Shown here in pieces: positions 1 through 9,611 of a stretch of DNA of 64,000 bases. The notes beneath the pieces are model-generated. The model ran no database searches. It saw nothing but the letters and a program-made list of their open reading frames with translations, and had not been told where the DNA came from. The position numbers and the translations under genes were made by a program. Origin of the DNA: Phellopilus nigrolimitatus (lineage: Eukaryota; Basidiomycota; Agaricomycetes; Hymenochaetales; Hymenochaetaceae); assembly GCA_021029095.1 (NCBI GenBank), contig JAJOHG010000029.1, positions 1 through 64,000 on the forward strand, written 5' to 3'. Position 1 is the first letter of the stretch. Each line of letters starts with the position of its first letter.

Positions 1-905
1 GAAAATCCTCCCTTCATACAACGGGCTCACCTTTATCCACACGAGCTCGACGTAGCCCATCCACGCGCGCCGTCCCAGCTCATAATCAGTGGCAGCATAT
101 GCGGGTCGTCCACCACGCCCCTCACATACTCTACGTGCTTCGCCAAGCTGCCCTTCTCGCCCCCACCGCTGTTCACGTGCTCGTCGTTCATCCAGCGGTG
201 GAACGTGGCCATATGCTCCTTGCACTCCGGGGCCAACACGTGCAACGACAAAACCGACCGCACGGGCGCACAGTAGCGTGCGTAGAGCGCGCCGCCGGGC
301 GCCTTCGGCGGCCGGAACGGGCGCTGCACGTCGTATACGGGAAGGACGCGTGGTCGGACGCGTGCCGCAGTACCCGTGCGCGACCCCCAGGCGGGGCGAG
401 TGTCGGCACCCTGCTAGAAGTCGCTCGGTCGAGGAAGAGCTCGAGCGACGCGTCTTTTCTTTTGGCTTCGTTTGAGAAGGAGGCAAAGAAGGAGGGCGCG
501 CCTGCGAGCCCGGAGCGGAGGAGAAGCCCCGCGAGGTTGGGCGCGTTAGGTAGGGACGGGGCGAGCACGACGGGTATGATTTCCTGCGTGTGCATTGTCG
601 CCTAGACCACGTACATAGCTGCCATAAATCATGTAACGTAATCGTCTCTGGACTTTTCTCCGCGGCGAGAAAGAGCTCGAGGACGGGGCACGCCGGCGTT
701 AGGTTTGCCCTCGCGTCGGGCGCGCCGACGGCAGACAGCGCAGCATCGCGGGGCGGCGCGCGGGAGGCGAGTACGGGACACGCGTCGAGCGCGATGAGCG
801 AGGAGTCGTCTGTGTGCGCGAGGTCGGAGGCGCGCGCCGTCGGGGAGGACGAGGACCGTCTTCCAGTTTGTTATAAATGGCGTCGCCGGTCCAACGATGA
901 TATGC
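1..905 (-). pseudogene. Acyltransferase pseudogene (copy A1), cut by window edge
   Basis: This is a decayed copy of the intact acyltransferase at 13236-14763. The region 33-329 still encodes the C-terminal acetyltransferase segment, with FHRWMNDEHVNSGGGEKG and KHVEYVRGVVDDPH. The matching N-terminal parts lie upstream (to about 905) in other frames, so several frameshifts separate them. The end of the window removes the last exons. It forms the outer edge of the left arm and faces away from the FCY1 remnant at 1229, the same relation seen at 37.2 kb and 60.7 kb. Confidence 0.75.
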
Positions 906-1228
906 TGATCACCTGATCACGAAGAGCCTCGTGCATGGCAGAGGCCAGCGCTCTCTACTCTTGCGAAGGGGCTACATTTATCGAACATTTGAGGATAATG
1001 GTCTGGAACTACAGTATTCAAATATATTCTACTCTACTTTCTCTTTTTTACTTACCAGAGGATCCTCCTGCTGAATCGTTTCTCGAAGCTAGGCTACTGT
1101 AAATTTCAAACCCGGACGCGGGGATACTCACTCGGTAAGGGCCAGTACCAACGGCCGTCGGTCGATCGTACCATAAACGACCACCACGACCACCACGACC
1201 ATATTGTGCCTAAAATTCTGACTGGAGT

Positions 1229-1640
1229 AATTTGACGATGTGCTCGGTATCGGAATTGTCGAACAGGCGAAAGAGGGTACTAGCGGCGAGGTGAATGTGA
1301 TAGGCGTCCAGCACAATCAGCGCATCCATAGACACTCAGCTATTTTGCATGGCGAGACGGCGACGCCCGAACAGACAGCATGTTGAAGGCGAGCATGACT
1401 CGAAACTCCACGATCGTAAGCACTGAGTGCTTTTCTTACGACGGGGCGCGTTGACGAGCCTTTCACACTTGTATACACCATTCAGGCGAGACGACGACAA
1501 CCTCTATCCCATGTTTCTAACTCAATTTCAGCCCTTGCGACATCTGCGCTGGTGCCAACTCCCAGCAAATGCTCAAGCTCAAGAACGCATCAAGACGCGA
1601 ACCTTCTCGTGTCTGCAAGTATCGCGAACATCGGGAAGCA
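1229..1640 (+). pseudogene. Cytosine deaminase (FCY1) remnant a
   Basis: Residues matching the intact FCY1 at 26594-27237 can be read: FDDVLGIGIVEQAKE, then HNQRIHRHSAILHGETATPEQ, which keeps the catalytic HGE. About 15 codons around VPIGSSIVANVDG are missing. The exon ends at a donor after STIV, and a later piece has CDICAGAN, the CxxC zinc site, but shifted in frame. Upstream is a GTGGTC-rich tract and a motif that precedes most FCY1 copies here. It cannot make an active enzyme. Confidence 0.7.
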
Positions 1641-1849
1641 CTTAGACGCGGGGACGCCTCCGACTATCATCAAACCCGCGGGGACGCCTCCGACCATCAT
1701 CAAACCCATATACCTCGCCGGCCTTCCTCATTGCAAAAACGGATACCCTCGCTTCCTAACAGCATCCCTATCCGTCAATTTCCCAAGTACGTATAAATAT
1801 CTGAGCTCACAGGATGTCAAGGGCATCAGGAGTGAAGTTCATTAGTGAG

Positions 1850-2510
1850 CATCGAAAGCAAGTCATCTCTACTTTTGTTGTTTGAGTTCGATACGATGAT
1901 TATGGTTAGTTTTGGAAGGAGTGGAATGAAGATACCTGTGAGCAGTAAAAGGTTGAGATGCACATACAGCATGAATCGATACACGGACTGCATTGCACGA
2001 AGAAGCGTACGGCTTCTATGAGATGTGATACTCCAGAGTCTCGAATGGCCATATCAAATACACCGCGCCTCCGGCAAACACAACAAGGATGCGTCCTTGG
2101 TGAGGCGGTGAGTTCTTGTTCTTTTTCCTCGTGATGATTTCGTGATGGCACCAGTCGTAGTCCCAAGGACATTAACTATCGGCGGTGTAAGACAGTTTGA
2201 ACCATTCTCAAGGCCTTTGATTTGTAAACGTCGCCGAATGACTACTAATCTTGTTTCTTTATTTGCCAGGCGTTGCCCATCGGGGAGGGCGGCAGAGGAA
2301 ACAAGGACCGCGCGACGAGAATGGGCAGATGATACAAGTAAAGCCAGGTACGTGCTTGTTTACAACGTGCTGTCCACCTTCGCAATAAAGGCTGAGGACA
2401 GTAAAGCCTCGCTGTTTGATATATGGACGTGTATCTGGGTTTTAGATTTCGGCAACATTCGGCCGCTTGCTTTTCAAATGGTTCGAAGTTTGCGGAAGTT
2501 GAAGTCAACA
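1850..2510 (+). other. Spacer between FCY1 remnant and TPR-CHAT1, with a dispersed repeat
   Basis: No gene is supported. At about 2140-2190 it carries a dispersed block containing AGTCGTAGTCCCAAGGAC. The same block recurs at about 12.59, 25.8, 26.1, 26.35, 36.15, 43.5, 49.4, 59.5 and 63.3 kb, nearly always next to an FCY1 copy. The same block, FCY1 remnant and TPR-CHAT promoter order recurs on the minus strand at 35.8-36.9 and 59.2-60.2 kb. Confidence 0.5.
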
Positions 2511-2513
2511 CGC

Positions 2514-2985
2514 TATAAATTCGGGGACAGCATGGGAGCGCTGCTTTCACGCTCACGCTCGACCCTTTCCTCCTGTCGATGTCAAGTGGTCTCCGCAATT
2601 CGAGAGCTATCTAAAATTCGACAAAACTCGACAAAAAAACAACGTAGGAAAATACAAGGTGAGCAATATCTAGGATCGTCGAGAGCACCATTGAACTGCG
2701 CTGAATACCTCCTCTGATGCTCATAGCCTACGGACGCACTTGCAGCCTCGCGTAACTTTTTGCTTGAGATTATCATAGCAAAACAGACAGAGGTAGGATC
2801 TACCTTGACTGACAATGGATTGCTCTAATCCTTCTTGTGACATGCTGTACAGAGCGCGCAAATTTTCAGTATAGGCAACTATATCCTTCATACCTGGCGT
2901 GAGTATATTTCCAGAATACCGAGTACCATAATTGATCAACGTTCGTGTTCATCCTAGCAGTTGCCGTGAAAGGATTCTCAAGTAA
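2514..2985 (+). promoter_or_regulatory. TATA box and spliced leader with uORF upstream of TPR-CHAT1
   Basis: TATAAAT lies at 2514-2520. An ATG at 2532 opens a short frame starting MGALLS. With two plausible introns (donors at 2659 and 2899, acceptors ending 2852 and 2960) the exons 2532-2658, 2853-2898 and 2961-2985 give 65 codons ending in TAA. That TAA is in frame with the main ATG and only 9 nt before it. MGALLS fits the N-myristoylation pattern (Gly2, Ser6). The same exon-intron layout is recognisable upstream of the other three TPR-CHAT genes. Whether it is a uORF or a relic of a longer N terminus is unknown. Confidence 0.5.
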
Positions 2986-2994
2986 CTCATACGG

Positions 2995-5900
2995 ATGGAT
3001 GACGATACGCGCATTGCCGTCGAATTTGTACTAGAACATATTCTTCCGCCTGGAGATCCTTCTCGTTCCGGGCTGGATTTCCTTGCAAATGCTCTGTTCA
3101 CTCGGTTTGAGCAGGCCGGTCGTATGGATGATCTCGAGGTGTCTATTTCACTCTATCGCGGCGCGCTAAATCTGCGTCCTCCTGGCCACCCTCTTCGCTC
3201 CTTATCGTTAAATGAACTCGCAAATGCCGTTTGGACTCGGTTCGAGCAGGCCGGGAGGATGAAGGATCTCGAGGAGTCCATCGTCCTCCGTCGCGACGCG
3301 CTTGAGCTGTGTCCTCATGGGCACCCTCTTCGCTCCTCATCGCTAAATAATCTTGCAGTAGCTGTGCGAACTCGCTTCGAGCAGACCGGTCGGATGGAGG
3401 ATCTCGAGGAGGCCATTGTCCTCCATCGCGACGCACTAGAACTGCATCGTCCTGGACACACTCATCGCTCCTCATCGCTAAATAATCTTGCAGTAGCTGT
3501 GCGAACTCGCTTCGAGCAGACCGGTCGGATGGAGGATCTCGAGGAGGCCATTGTCCTACATCGCAACGCGCTAGAACTGCGTCCTCCTGGACACACTGAT
3601 CGCTCCTCATCGTTTAACAACCTCGCGGGGGCCATGAGCACTCGGTTTGAGCAAACCGGTCGGATGGAGGATCTCGAGGAAGCCATTGTCCTCCATCGCG
3701 ACGCGCTAGAACTGCGTCCTCCTGGACACACTCTTCGCTCCGGATCTCTTAGCAACCTCGCGGGGGCCGTGAGCACTCGGTTTGAGCAAACCGGTCGGAT
3801 GGAGGATCTCGAGGAAGCCATTGTCCTCCATCGCGACGCGCTAGAACTGCGTCCTCCTGGACACACTGATCGCTCCTCATCGTTTAACAACCTCGCGGGG
3901 GCCATGAGCACTCGGTTTGAGCAAACCGGTCGGATGGAGGATCTCGAGGAAGCCATTGTCCTCCATCGCGACGCGCTAGAACTGCATCCTCCTGGACACA
4001 CTGATCGCTCCTCATCGTTTAACAACCTCGCGGGGGCCATGAGCACTCGGTTTGAGCAAACCGGTCGGATGGAGGATCTCGAGGAAGCCATTGTCCTCCA
4101 TCGCGACGCGCTAGAACTGCGTCCTCCTGGACACACTGATCGCTCCTCATCGTTTAACAACCTCGCGGGGGCCATGAGCACTCGGTTTGAGCAAACCGGT
4201 CGGATGGAGGATCTCGAGGAGGCCATTGTCCTCCATCGCGACGCACTAGAACTGCATCGTCCTGGACACACTCATCGCTCCTCATCGCTAAATAATCTTG
4301 CAGTAGCTGTGCGGACTCGCTTCGAGCAGACCGGTCGGATGGAGGATCTCGAGGAGGCCATTGTCCTCCATCGCGACGCACTAGAACTGCATCGTCCTGG
4401 ACACACTCATCGCTCCTCATCGCTAAATAATCTTGCAGTAGCTGTGCGAACTCGCTTCGAGCAGACCGGTCGGATGGAGGATCTCGAGGAGGCCATTGTC
4501 CTACATCGCAACGCGCTAGAACTGCGTCCTCCTGGACACACTGATCGCTCCTCATCGTTTAACAACCTCGCGGGGGCCATGAGCACTCGGTTTGAGCAAA
4601 CCGGTCGGATGGAGGATCTCGAGGAAGCCATTGTCCTCCATCGCGACGCGCTAGAACTGTGTCCTCCTGGACACACTCTTCGCTCCGGATCTCTTAGCAA
4701 CCTCGCGGGGGCCGTGAGCACTCGGTTTGAGCAAACCGGTCGGATGGAGGATCTCGAGGAGGCCATTGTCCTCCATCGCGACGCGCTAGAACTGCGTCCT
4801 CCTGGACACACTGATCGCTCCTCATCGTTTAACAACCTCGCAGTAGCTGTGCGAACTCGCTTCGAGCAGACCGGTCGGATGGAGGATCTCGAGGAGGCCA
4901 TTGTCCTCCATCGCAACGCGCTAGAACTGCGTCCTCCTGGACATCCTGATCGCTCCTCATCGTTTAACAACCTCGCGGGGGCCGTGCAGACTCGCTTCGA
5001 GCAAACCGGTCGGATGGAGGATCTCGAGGAGTCGCTCCGTAATTATGAAGAAGGCGCTGACCATGTTTTCTCCAATACGCTAACGCGGCTCGGTGTAGCA
5101 GTGCGTTGGGCAGCTTTAGCGCGATCACAGAGTCATACTTCTACCTTGAAAGCTTACCGGCTCGCCCTGTCACTCCTCGAAAGCTCCCTCGTTATAACTC
5201 CCACCGTGCAGATGCAGCATAAGATTCTAAGCGGTAGAAACGGCTATCCAACACTCGCTTCGGATGCGGCTTCGTATGCCATAGAGATCGGTGAAGTGGC
5301 CCAAGCTGTCGAGATGCTCGAACAAGGAAGAGCACTTATCTGGTCGCAGTTACGCGGTTTCCGAACGCCAATTGAACAGCTTAGGGAAGTCAACGAAGGC
5401 TTGACAGACAGGTTCCTAAATACCAGCCGTCAACTGGAATCACTTGCCACTTCATCCGAGTCGAAGCCGATTACTTTTGTCGCACAGGATATCGCGACAG
5501 GTGCATCGCAGAAACTCGTGGATGAAATGTATTCTCGAAAGCGGCGTCTTGCATCCCAATTGGAGGGCATCGTCGCAGAGGTTCGCGCGACGTCTGGATT
5601 TGAAGATTTCCTACGAGCCCGACGATTTAGCGTTCTTCGAGAGGCTGCTGTCGAGGGCCCAGTCATCATCATCAGCCACAGCGAATATCGTTCCGATGCT
5701 CTAATTGTTCTTCATGATCGCCCGCCTGTCAACATCCAACTGGATTCTGACTTCGACGACAACGGCCCGTCGCTTGTGAGAGATCTTAAGTCTGCACTTC
5801 AGAAGGTCCAGACGGAGCCGAATGAATGTGATGCGGGTATTGAAAGTGTGTTGGAGTCCCTGTGGAACCGGGTGGTTTCTCGGGTGGTTGAGAGACTGGG

Positions 5901-6705
5901 CGAGCTCGGGTTTGAGAAACAGACTCGTATCTGGTGGTGCCCCACGTCTCGCTTATCTGTTCTACCTTTTCATGCGGCAGGGCCAATCCGCGTTGAGAAT
6001 CGCAGCAGAAAATATCTTTTAGACGATTACATCTCGTCGTACACCCCGACACTCACAGCCTTGATCACTGTACGGGAGTCCAAACCTGAAATTAGGGGAC
6101 CCGACATTGGACGACCACAACTCCTCGTTGTTGCTTTGCCTGATGATAGTCTCCCCAAGGTAGAAAAAGAATATCGTGCCATACGGAAGGACAGAGATTT
6201 TGTCAATTGTCTTGTTCGTGAGCAAGCTACTCGCGAAGCTGTTATCGCCAACTTTCGTGACCATGACTGGGTACATTTTGCCTGCCATGGGCATTTAAAC
6301 CCCGAAGAACCCTTCCTCCACGCTTTTCAGCTTTCCGACGGAGACCGTCTCACCTTGCTCGACATTGTTCAATCCAATCTACCGAACGCTGAATTCGCAT
6401 TTCTATCCGCCTGTCACAGTGCAGGACAGACTGTTAGCAGTGCCCGCGAAGAAGTGCTTCATCTCGCTGCAGCCATGCAGTTCTCTGGCTTTCGAAGCGT
6501 AATCGGTACGATGTGGGCGATGGCTGACGACGATGGGCCTTTCCTCGCCAAGGAATTTTACAAGCGTATGTTTGCGGAGGAGGACTCACCCGAGTTGGGA
6601 TTCAAGCGGTCTGCGAGGGCTCTTCGTGAAACGATACAGCACCTGCGAAAGAAGCGGGGTATTACGGTCGAGAGATGGGTTAATTTGATTCATATCGGAG
6701 CATGA
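2995..6705 (+). CDS. TPR-CHAT protein 1 (putative CHAT-family cysteine protease)
   Basis: The intronless frame encodes 1,236 residues. Residues 1-46 form a diverged half unit. Residues 47-676 are 14 tetratricopeptide-type repeats of exactly 45 residues (135 bp), each built like LEEAIVLHRDALELRPPGH followed by NNLAGA and TRFEQTGRMED. A helical linker follows (LEESLRNYEEGADHVFSN; ASYAIEIGEVAQAVEMLEQGRALIW). The C-terminal CHAT domain (about 830-1236) has the expected pair: His1098 in FACHGH and Cys1140 in SACHSAG, 42 residues apart. CHAT domains belong to the caspase/separase clan and act as proteases in bacterial Craspase and HetF-type proteins; the substrate here is unknown. The ATG at 2995 is used because an in-frame TAA lies 9 nt upstream. 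Repeats are far more uniform than in the three paralogues. Confidence 0.92.
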   Translation: MDDDTRIAVEFVLEHILPPGDPSRSGLDFLANALFTRFEQAGRMDDLEVSISLYRGALNLRPPGHPLRSLSLNELANAVWTRFEQAGRMKDLEESIVLRRDALELCPHGHPLRSSSLNNLAVAVRTRFEQTGRMEDLEEAIVLHRDALELHRPGHTHRSSSLNNLAVAVRTRFEQTGRMEDLEEAIVLHRNALELRPPGHTDRSSSFNNLAGAMSTRFEQTGRMEDLEEAIVLHRDALELRPPGHTLRSGSLSNLAGAVSTRFEQTGRMEDLEEAIVLHRDALELRPPGHTDRSSSFNNLAGAMSTRFEQTGRMEDLEEAIVLHRDALELHPPGHTDRSSSFNNLAGAMSTRFEQTGRMEDLEEAIVLHRDALELRPPGHTDRSSSFNNLAGAMSTRFEQTGRMEDLEEAIVLHRDALELHRPGHTHRSSSLNNLAVAVRTRFEQTGRMEDLEEAIVLHRDALELHRPGHTHRSSSLNNLAVAVRTRFEQTGRMEDLEEAIVLHRNALELRPPGHTDRSSSFNNLAGAMSTRFEQTGRMEDLEEAIVLHRDALELCPPGHTLRSGSLSNLAGAVSTRFEQTGRMEDLEEAIVLHRDALELRPPGHTDRSSSFNNLAVAVRTRFEQTGRMEDLEEAIVLHRNALELRPPGHPDRSSSFNNLAGAVQTRFEQTGRMEDLEESLRNYEEGADHVFSNTLTRLGVAVRWAALARSQSHTSTLKAYRLALSLLESSLVITPTVQMQHKILSGRNGYPTLASDAASYAIEIGEVAQAVEMLEQGRALIWSQLRGFRTPIEQLREVNEGLTDRFLNTSRQLESLATSSESKPITFVAQDIATGASQKLVDEMYSRKRRLASQLEGIVAEVRATSGFEDFLRARRFSVLREAAVEGPVIIISHSEYRSDALIVLHDRPPVNIQLDSDFDDNGPSLVRDLKSALQKVQTEPNECDAGIESVLESLWNRVVSRVVERLGELGFEKQTRIWWCPTSRLSVLPFHAAGPIRVENRSRKYLLDDYISSYTPTLTALITVRESKPEIRGPDIGRPQLLVVALPDDSLPKVEKEYRAIRKDRDFVNCLVREQATREAVIANFRDHDWVHFACHGHLNPEEPFLHAFQLSDGDRLTLLDIVQSNLPNAEFAFLSACHSAGQTVSSAREEVLHLAAAMQFSGFRSVIGTMWAMADDDGPFLAKEFYKRMFAEEDSPELGFKRSARALRETIQHLRKKRGITVERWVNLIHIGA
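3403..4887 (+). repeat. Duplicated four-unit block inside the TPR array
   Basis: Units 3-6 (3403-3942) and units 10-13 (4348-4887) show the same order of unit types: HRPGHTH, then RPPGHTD after HRNALEL, then a GHTLRSGS unit, then a GHTDRSSSF unit. The only clear protein differences are one Arg/Cys exchange in the third unit and a switch of repeat tail in the fourth. A 540-bp block therefore appears to have been copied within the array by unequal exchange or conversion. Confidence 0.8.
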
Positions 6706-6974
6706 TGAACAAGAGAACAGTTGAGTTTGCGACGTTTCTCAATCATGTATATTTCTGACGCGTTTTCCATACAGCCGCACGTATTTGTCTTGTCTCCTCG
6801 TCATGTCTGCAGTACTCTAGTTCTCTGTGCAGTTTTCGACATATATATTACTCATCTGCAACTCAGAATGCGCCGAGATTCGATCAGTTACTATAATATT
6901 CATTGCTCTTATTATTTATTTTTTCATCATTCTGTACCTAAGGTCACTGAATTTTGCTGTTGACATCATCTTAC

Positions 6975-7662
6975 TGAGGGGAGGCAATCCCTGCCAAAAG
7001 AGTCTGCACGCTTTGTAATCTGACAAATGATCGGCACTCCCCAAATTAAGAAATTTCGGTGGCAAAAATTTACAGATGGCCAACTCGACACAATCCGGCC
7101 ACTCTGTGCTGATTTCCTTTGACAAAAAATAAAATAAAACATATTTTAAGGCTATACATACAATATATACTTTAAATCATGTGGCTACTTATGAAAAAAA
7201 GGTTTGTAGCAAAGAAAAGAGCAGGAGGTGAGCGCGTTTCGGCGGTCACGTGACCTCAGCACATGCAAAATGGCCGTGCATACATGCAAATGCGCAGAAC
7301 GAGTTTTTGAGCTCAATTCTCATCCGTTTCGCGTAATTTAAGCTGGAATACGCTCGGGTGATATGGGGCTGGGAGGTCTTTGTTGTCGATTTTTTAATTT
7401 TGTCCTCAAAGTGCCAGAACAGGGGTCTTACATGGTTGTTCTGGCACTTTGAGGACAAAATTAAAAAATCGACAACAAAGACCTCCCAGCCCCATATCAC
7501 CCGAGCGCATCCCAGTTTAAATTACGCGAAACGGATGAGATTTGAGCTCAAAAACTCGTTCTGTAACTTTTCTTTCACTCATGAACCGCAAAATTTCCAT
7601 TTCTGGTGTACATGTAAGCAACTACAAATGCACACTCTTTTGGCAGGCATTGCCTCCCCTCA
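6975..7662. mobile_element. Fold-back transposable element (about 690 bp)
   Basis: The ends are inverted repeats that start TGAGGGGAGGCAAT and include CCTGCCAAAAGAGT. CTTA flanks both sides. Inside, 7296-7420 and 7438-7562 are near-perfect inverted arms of 125 bp around a 17-nt loop; the central 70 bp of each arm are identical. The paralogous site near 31604-31640 lacks the element, which shows insertion after or during the duplication. No transposase frame is present, so it is non-autonomous. Confidence 0.85.
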
Positions 7663-7679
7663 ATCTTACAGTAAACGAC

Positions 7680-8100
7680 GGTTTGAGGAGAACTTATTAC
7701 TCAAATAAAAGAAATACTCAAGGAAGAAGTGGGTTGTGCCGAGCGCCTACTGGCTCTGTGCAAAGCATGCCTACTGACACATGACCTGACCCAAATGCGG
7801 AGGGCGAGAAGAGCAACGCAGAAAACAGTCCAAGTGCTGTCGCGCGCTGAGCGCGCCTGCGGCATACACAAATACATGGCTGTCGCCTCTCCCAAAAGCC
7901 CACATTTTCAACGCAAGCAAAAGGAAAATGCTCTCAGCTATTTGCACTTCTACAACACGCCATCGGTCTGTGCACGCGCAACCAGGACTGTCTACCGCAG
8001 TTACTCCATTCTCCTACTTGAAGCTATGGCTACTTTATTTTGTATAATGAACACGACCAGCATGTATCGACGGCCATTGGCCGATTGTACCATACCACTC
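7680..8100 (+). other. Conserved flank between TPR-CHAT1 and FCY1 remnant b
   Basis: This stretch has no convincing gene but is shared, inverted, with about 31.17-31.60 kb and 54.2-54.72 kb, and more weakly with 38.5-38.88 kb. It is the 3' side of each TPR-CHAT unit and probably includes transcript tail and the FCY1 5' flank (motif around 8090). Confidence 0.5.
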
Positions 8101-8103
8101 GAC

Positions 8104-8350
8104 TACCACTAGAAGTTGATGAAGCGCTAGGCCTCAAGGCTTTTATCAGGCAGGCAAAGAAAAGTGCTAGCAAAGGCCAAGTCTCAACTTTTGGCTCGGT
8201 AGGTGACGAGCTGAGAGTTATGAGCGCCTCGCACAACCAGCGCATCCAGAAGCACTATGGGGAGACGGCGATGCTCGAAAAGGCGGACAGTCTGAAGGCG
8301 AACGTGCCTCGGATTTCCACAACTAGGCACGTTCACGCTTTCCAGGAAAG
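8104..8350 (+). pseudogene. Cytosine deaminase (FCY1) remnant b
   Basis: The frame reads LGLKAFIRQAKKSASKGQ, then VGDELRVMSASHNQRIQKH, YGETAMLEKADSLKANV. The catalytic HGE has become YGE through loss of about four codons, and VPIGSSIVANV is garbled. No CxxC half follows. The enzyme is dead. The same defective version occurs at 30.9-31.1 and 53.9-54.15 kb, so the defect predates the arm duplication. Confidence 0.75.
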
Positions 8351-8379
8351 ACAGTGCCAACCTGCACCATGTTTCTAAG

Positions 8380-8890
8380 GTCGAACCGTCCGATTTTTCT
8401 TCACTTGCTGAGTCTATGCCGCATAATTCTCGTGCAGACCTCACTGCCTCAGTACATTTGGCGCGGAGAGACCGCACTGAGGTCGAGGGGATACGAGCAC
8501 GCATGCTCCATCTTCTCCGTTCGGGTATCGCTTCCAGCCTATGGTGGTCTTGCACATGGAGTACCGTGTTTTGAGTTTGCCGCGACGGCAACCGCTCGAC
8601 CGACTGTTTGCACCAGCCAGTCATCCCTCTCCTCGATGCTATATTTAAAGGACGTTCAGCACGTTTGCGAGGCGCAGACGATCCATTACGGCGGCACATG
8701 CGAGGTGGCAAGCGACAAGGACTCGAAGTTGCCGATCGGACGAGAAACCAAGTTGCGGTTGAGGGCGGTGAAGAGATAGAGGCATGCATGTGAGTTTAAT
8801 ACTGTCGTAGAGATGGGCGGGGCATGTCAGCTGGCGAGAGGCCGTGGTATGTGAGAGCGAGAAATGCGAAGGAACTCTTCCGTATCTCAT
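8380..8890 (-). pseudogene. Decayed gene block of unknown family (left copy)
   Basis: A 500-bp block is conserved in three places (here, 30290-30830 and 53390-53880). On this strand phrases such as LFTALNRNL, GNFESLSLA and IEERDDWLVQTVGRAVAVAA can be read, but in frames that only join through a possible 51-nt intron (GTAATG to ATAG) or a frameshift. The family is not recognised. A long alternative frame (8184-8789) is also open and partly shared, so the true coding phase is uncertain. Confidence 0.35.
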
Positions 8891-9611
8891 TTTGTGTTTA
8901 ACTGTTCTGCTCTGTTTTCGAAATCTCGCTTTCAGTGGCTCAGTCGACGTGCAGATACGGTCAGAAGGTCAGAGTACTGCGGTCGGTGGTGTAAGAAGCA
9001 TGGAGGACAAAGAAAAGATCAACTCGTCTTAGATTCCTACCACCATCTTCTCTCGTACTGGTTCGACATGGCCACCGGCTCTCCTCTTCAACGCGCTGCG
9101 CAGCTGCCATGGTTCAAACCTATCCGCGGAGAAACGCCCTCGGCACGCGGACTGCGAGCGACGAGCAACACGATATTATATATTTTAAACAGGTATGCAG
9201 ACAAACATTGAACAAAAATAATAATAAAATAAACTAATCCATCCCGCTATCTAGTGAAAGGTATGGTATACAGAAAAAAATGAATAGGTAGGAACATCTG
9301 GAAATGATGCCGGGGCACCTCGAAGGCGTGTACGAAAGCAAATGCAAAGGTATGATTCCTTTGAGAAAGCAGTATGAAAGAAAGAAAAGATAAAAAGATA
9401 AAATTTCGAATCAGAAACCTGAAGAGTGCGTCGACGCTTGCCCTCATCGGTCCCGCGTTAATACTACCCCATCAACCCGCGTTGTTTCATGCCTGCCTGG
9501 GCACGGGTGGGGCGGCATCGACGGCGTTGAGCAGCGCGAGCAGCTCTGTTGTCATGTTGGAGTGTTCTCCTGCGCAGGTGTCGGTGTCGGTACCACGGAT
9601 GCGGACTCGAA

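Noticed and set aside
3143..4970. Long minus-strand open frames rich in CPGGRSSSASRWRTMASSRSS
   Set aside because: They are reverse-complement shadows of the 135-bp TPR repeats, whose period is divisible by three; the same artefact appears over all four TPR-CHAT genes (for example 57048-58139).
3403..5025. CRISPR-like array
   Set aside because: Repeats are contiguous 135-bp coding units without spacers, in a eukaryotic gene.
2995..6705. Craspase-type (Csx29) CRISPR-associated protease
   Set aside because: Only the TPR and CHAT domains are shared; there is no Cas gene or crRNA array and the context is fungal.
7358..7708. Open frames 7246-7500 and 7358-7708
   Set aside because: They read the same palindromic arms from both strands and are part of the fold-back element, not genes.
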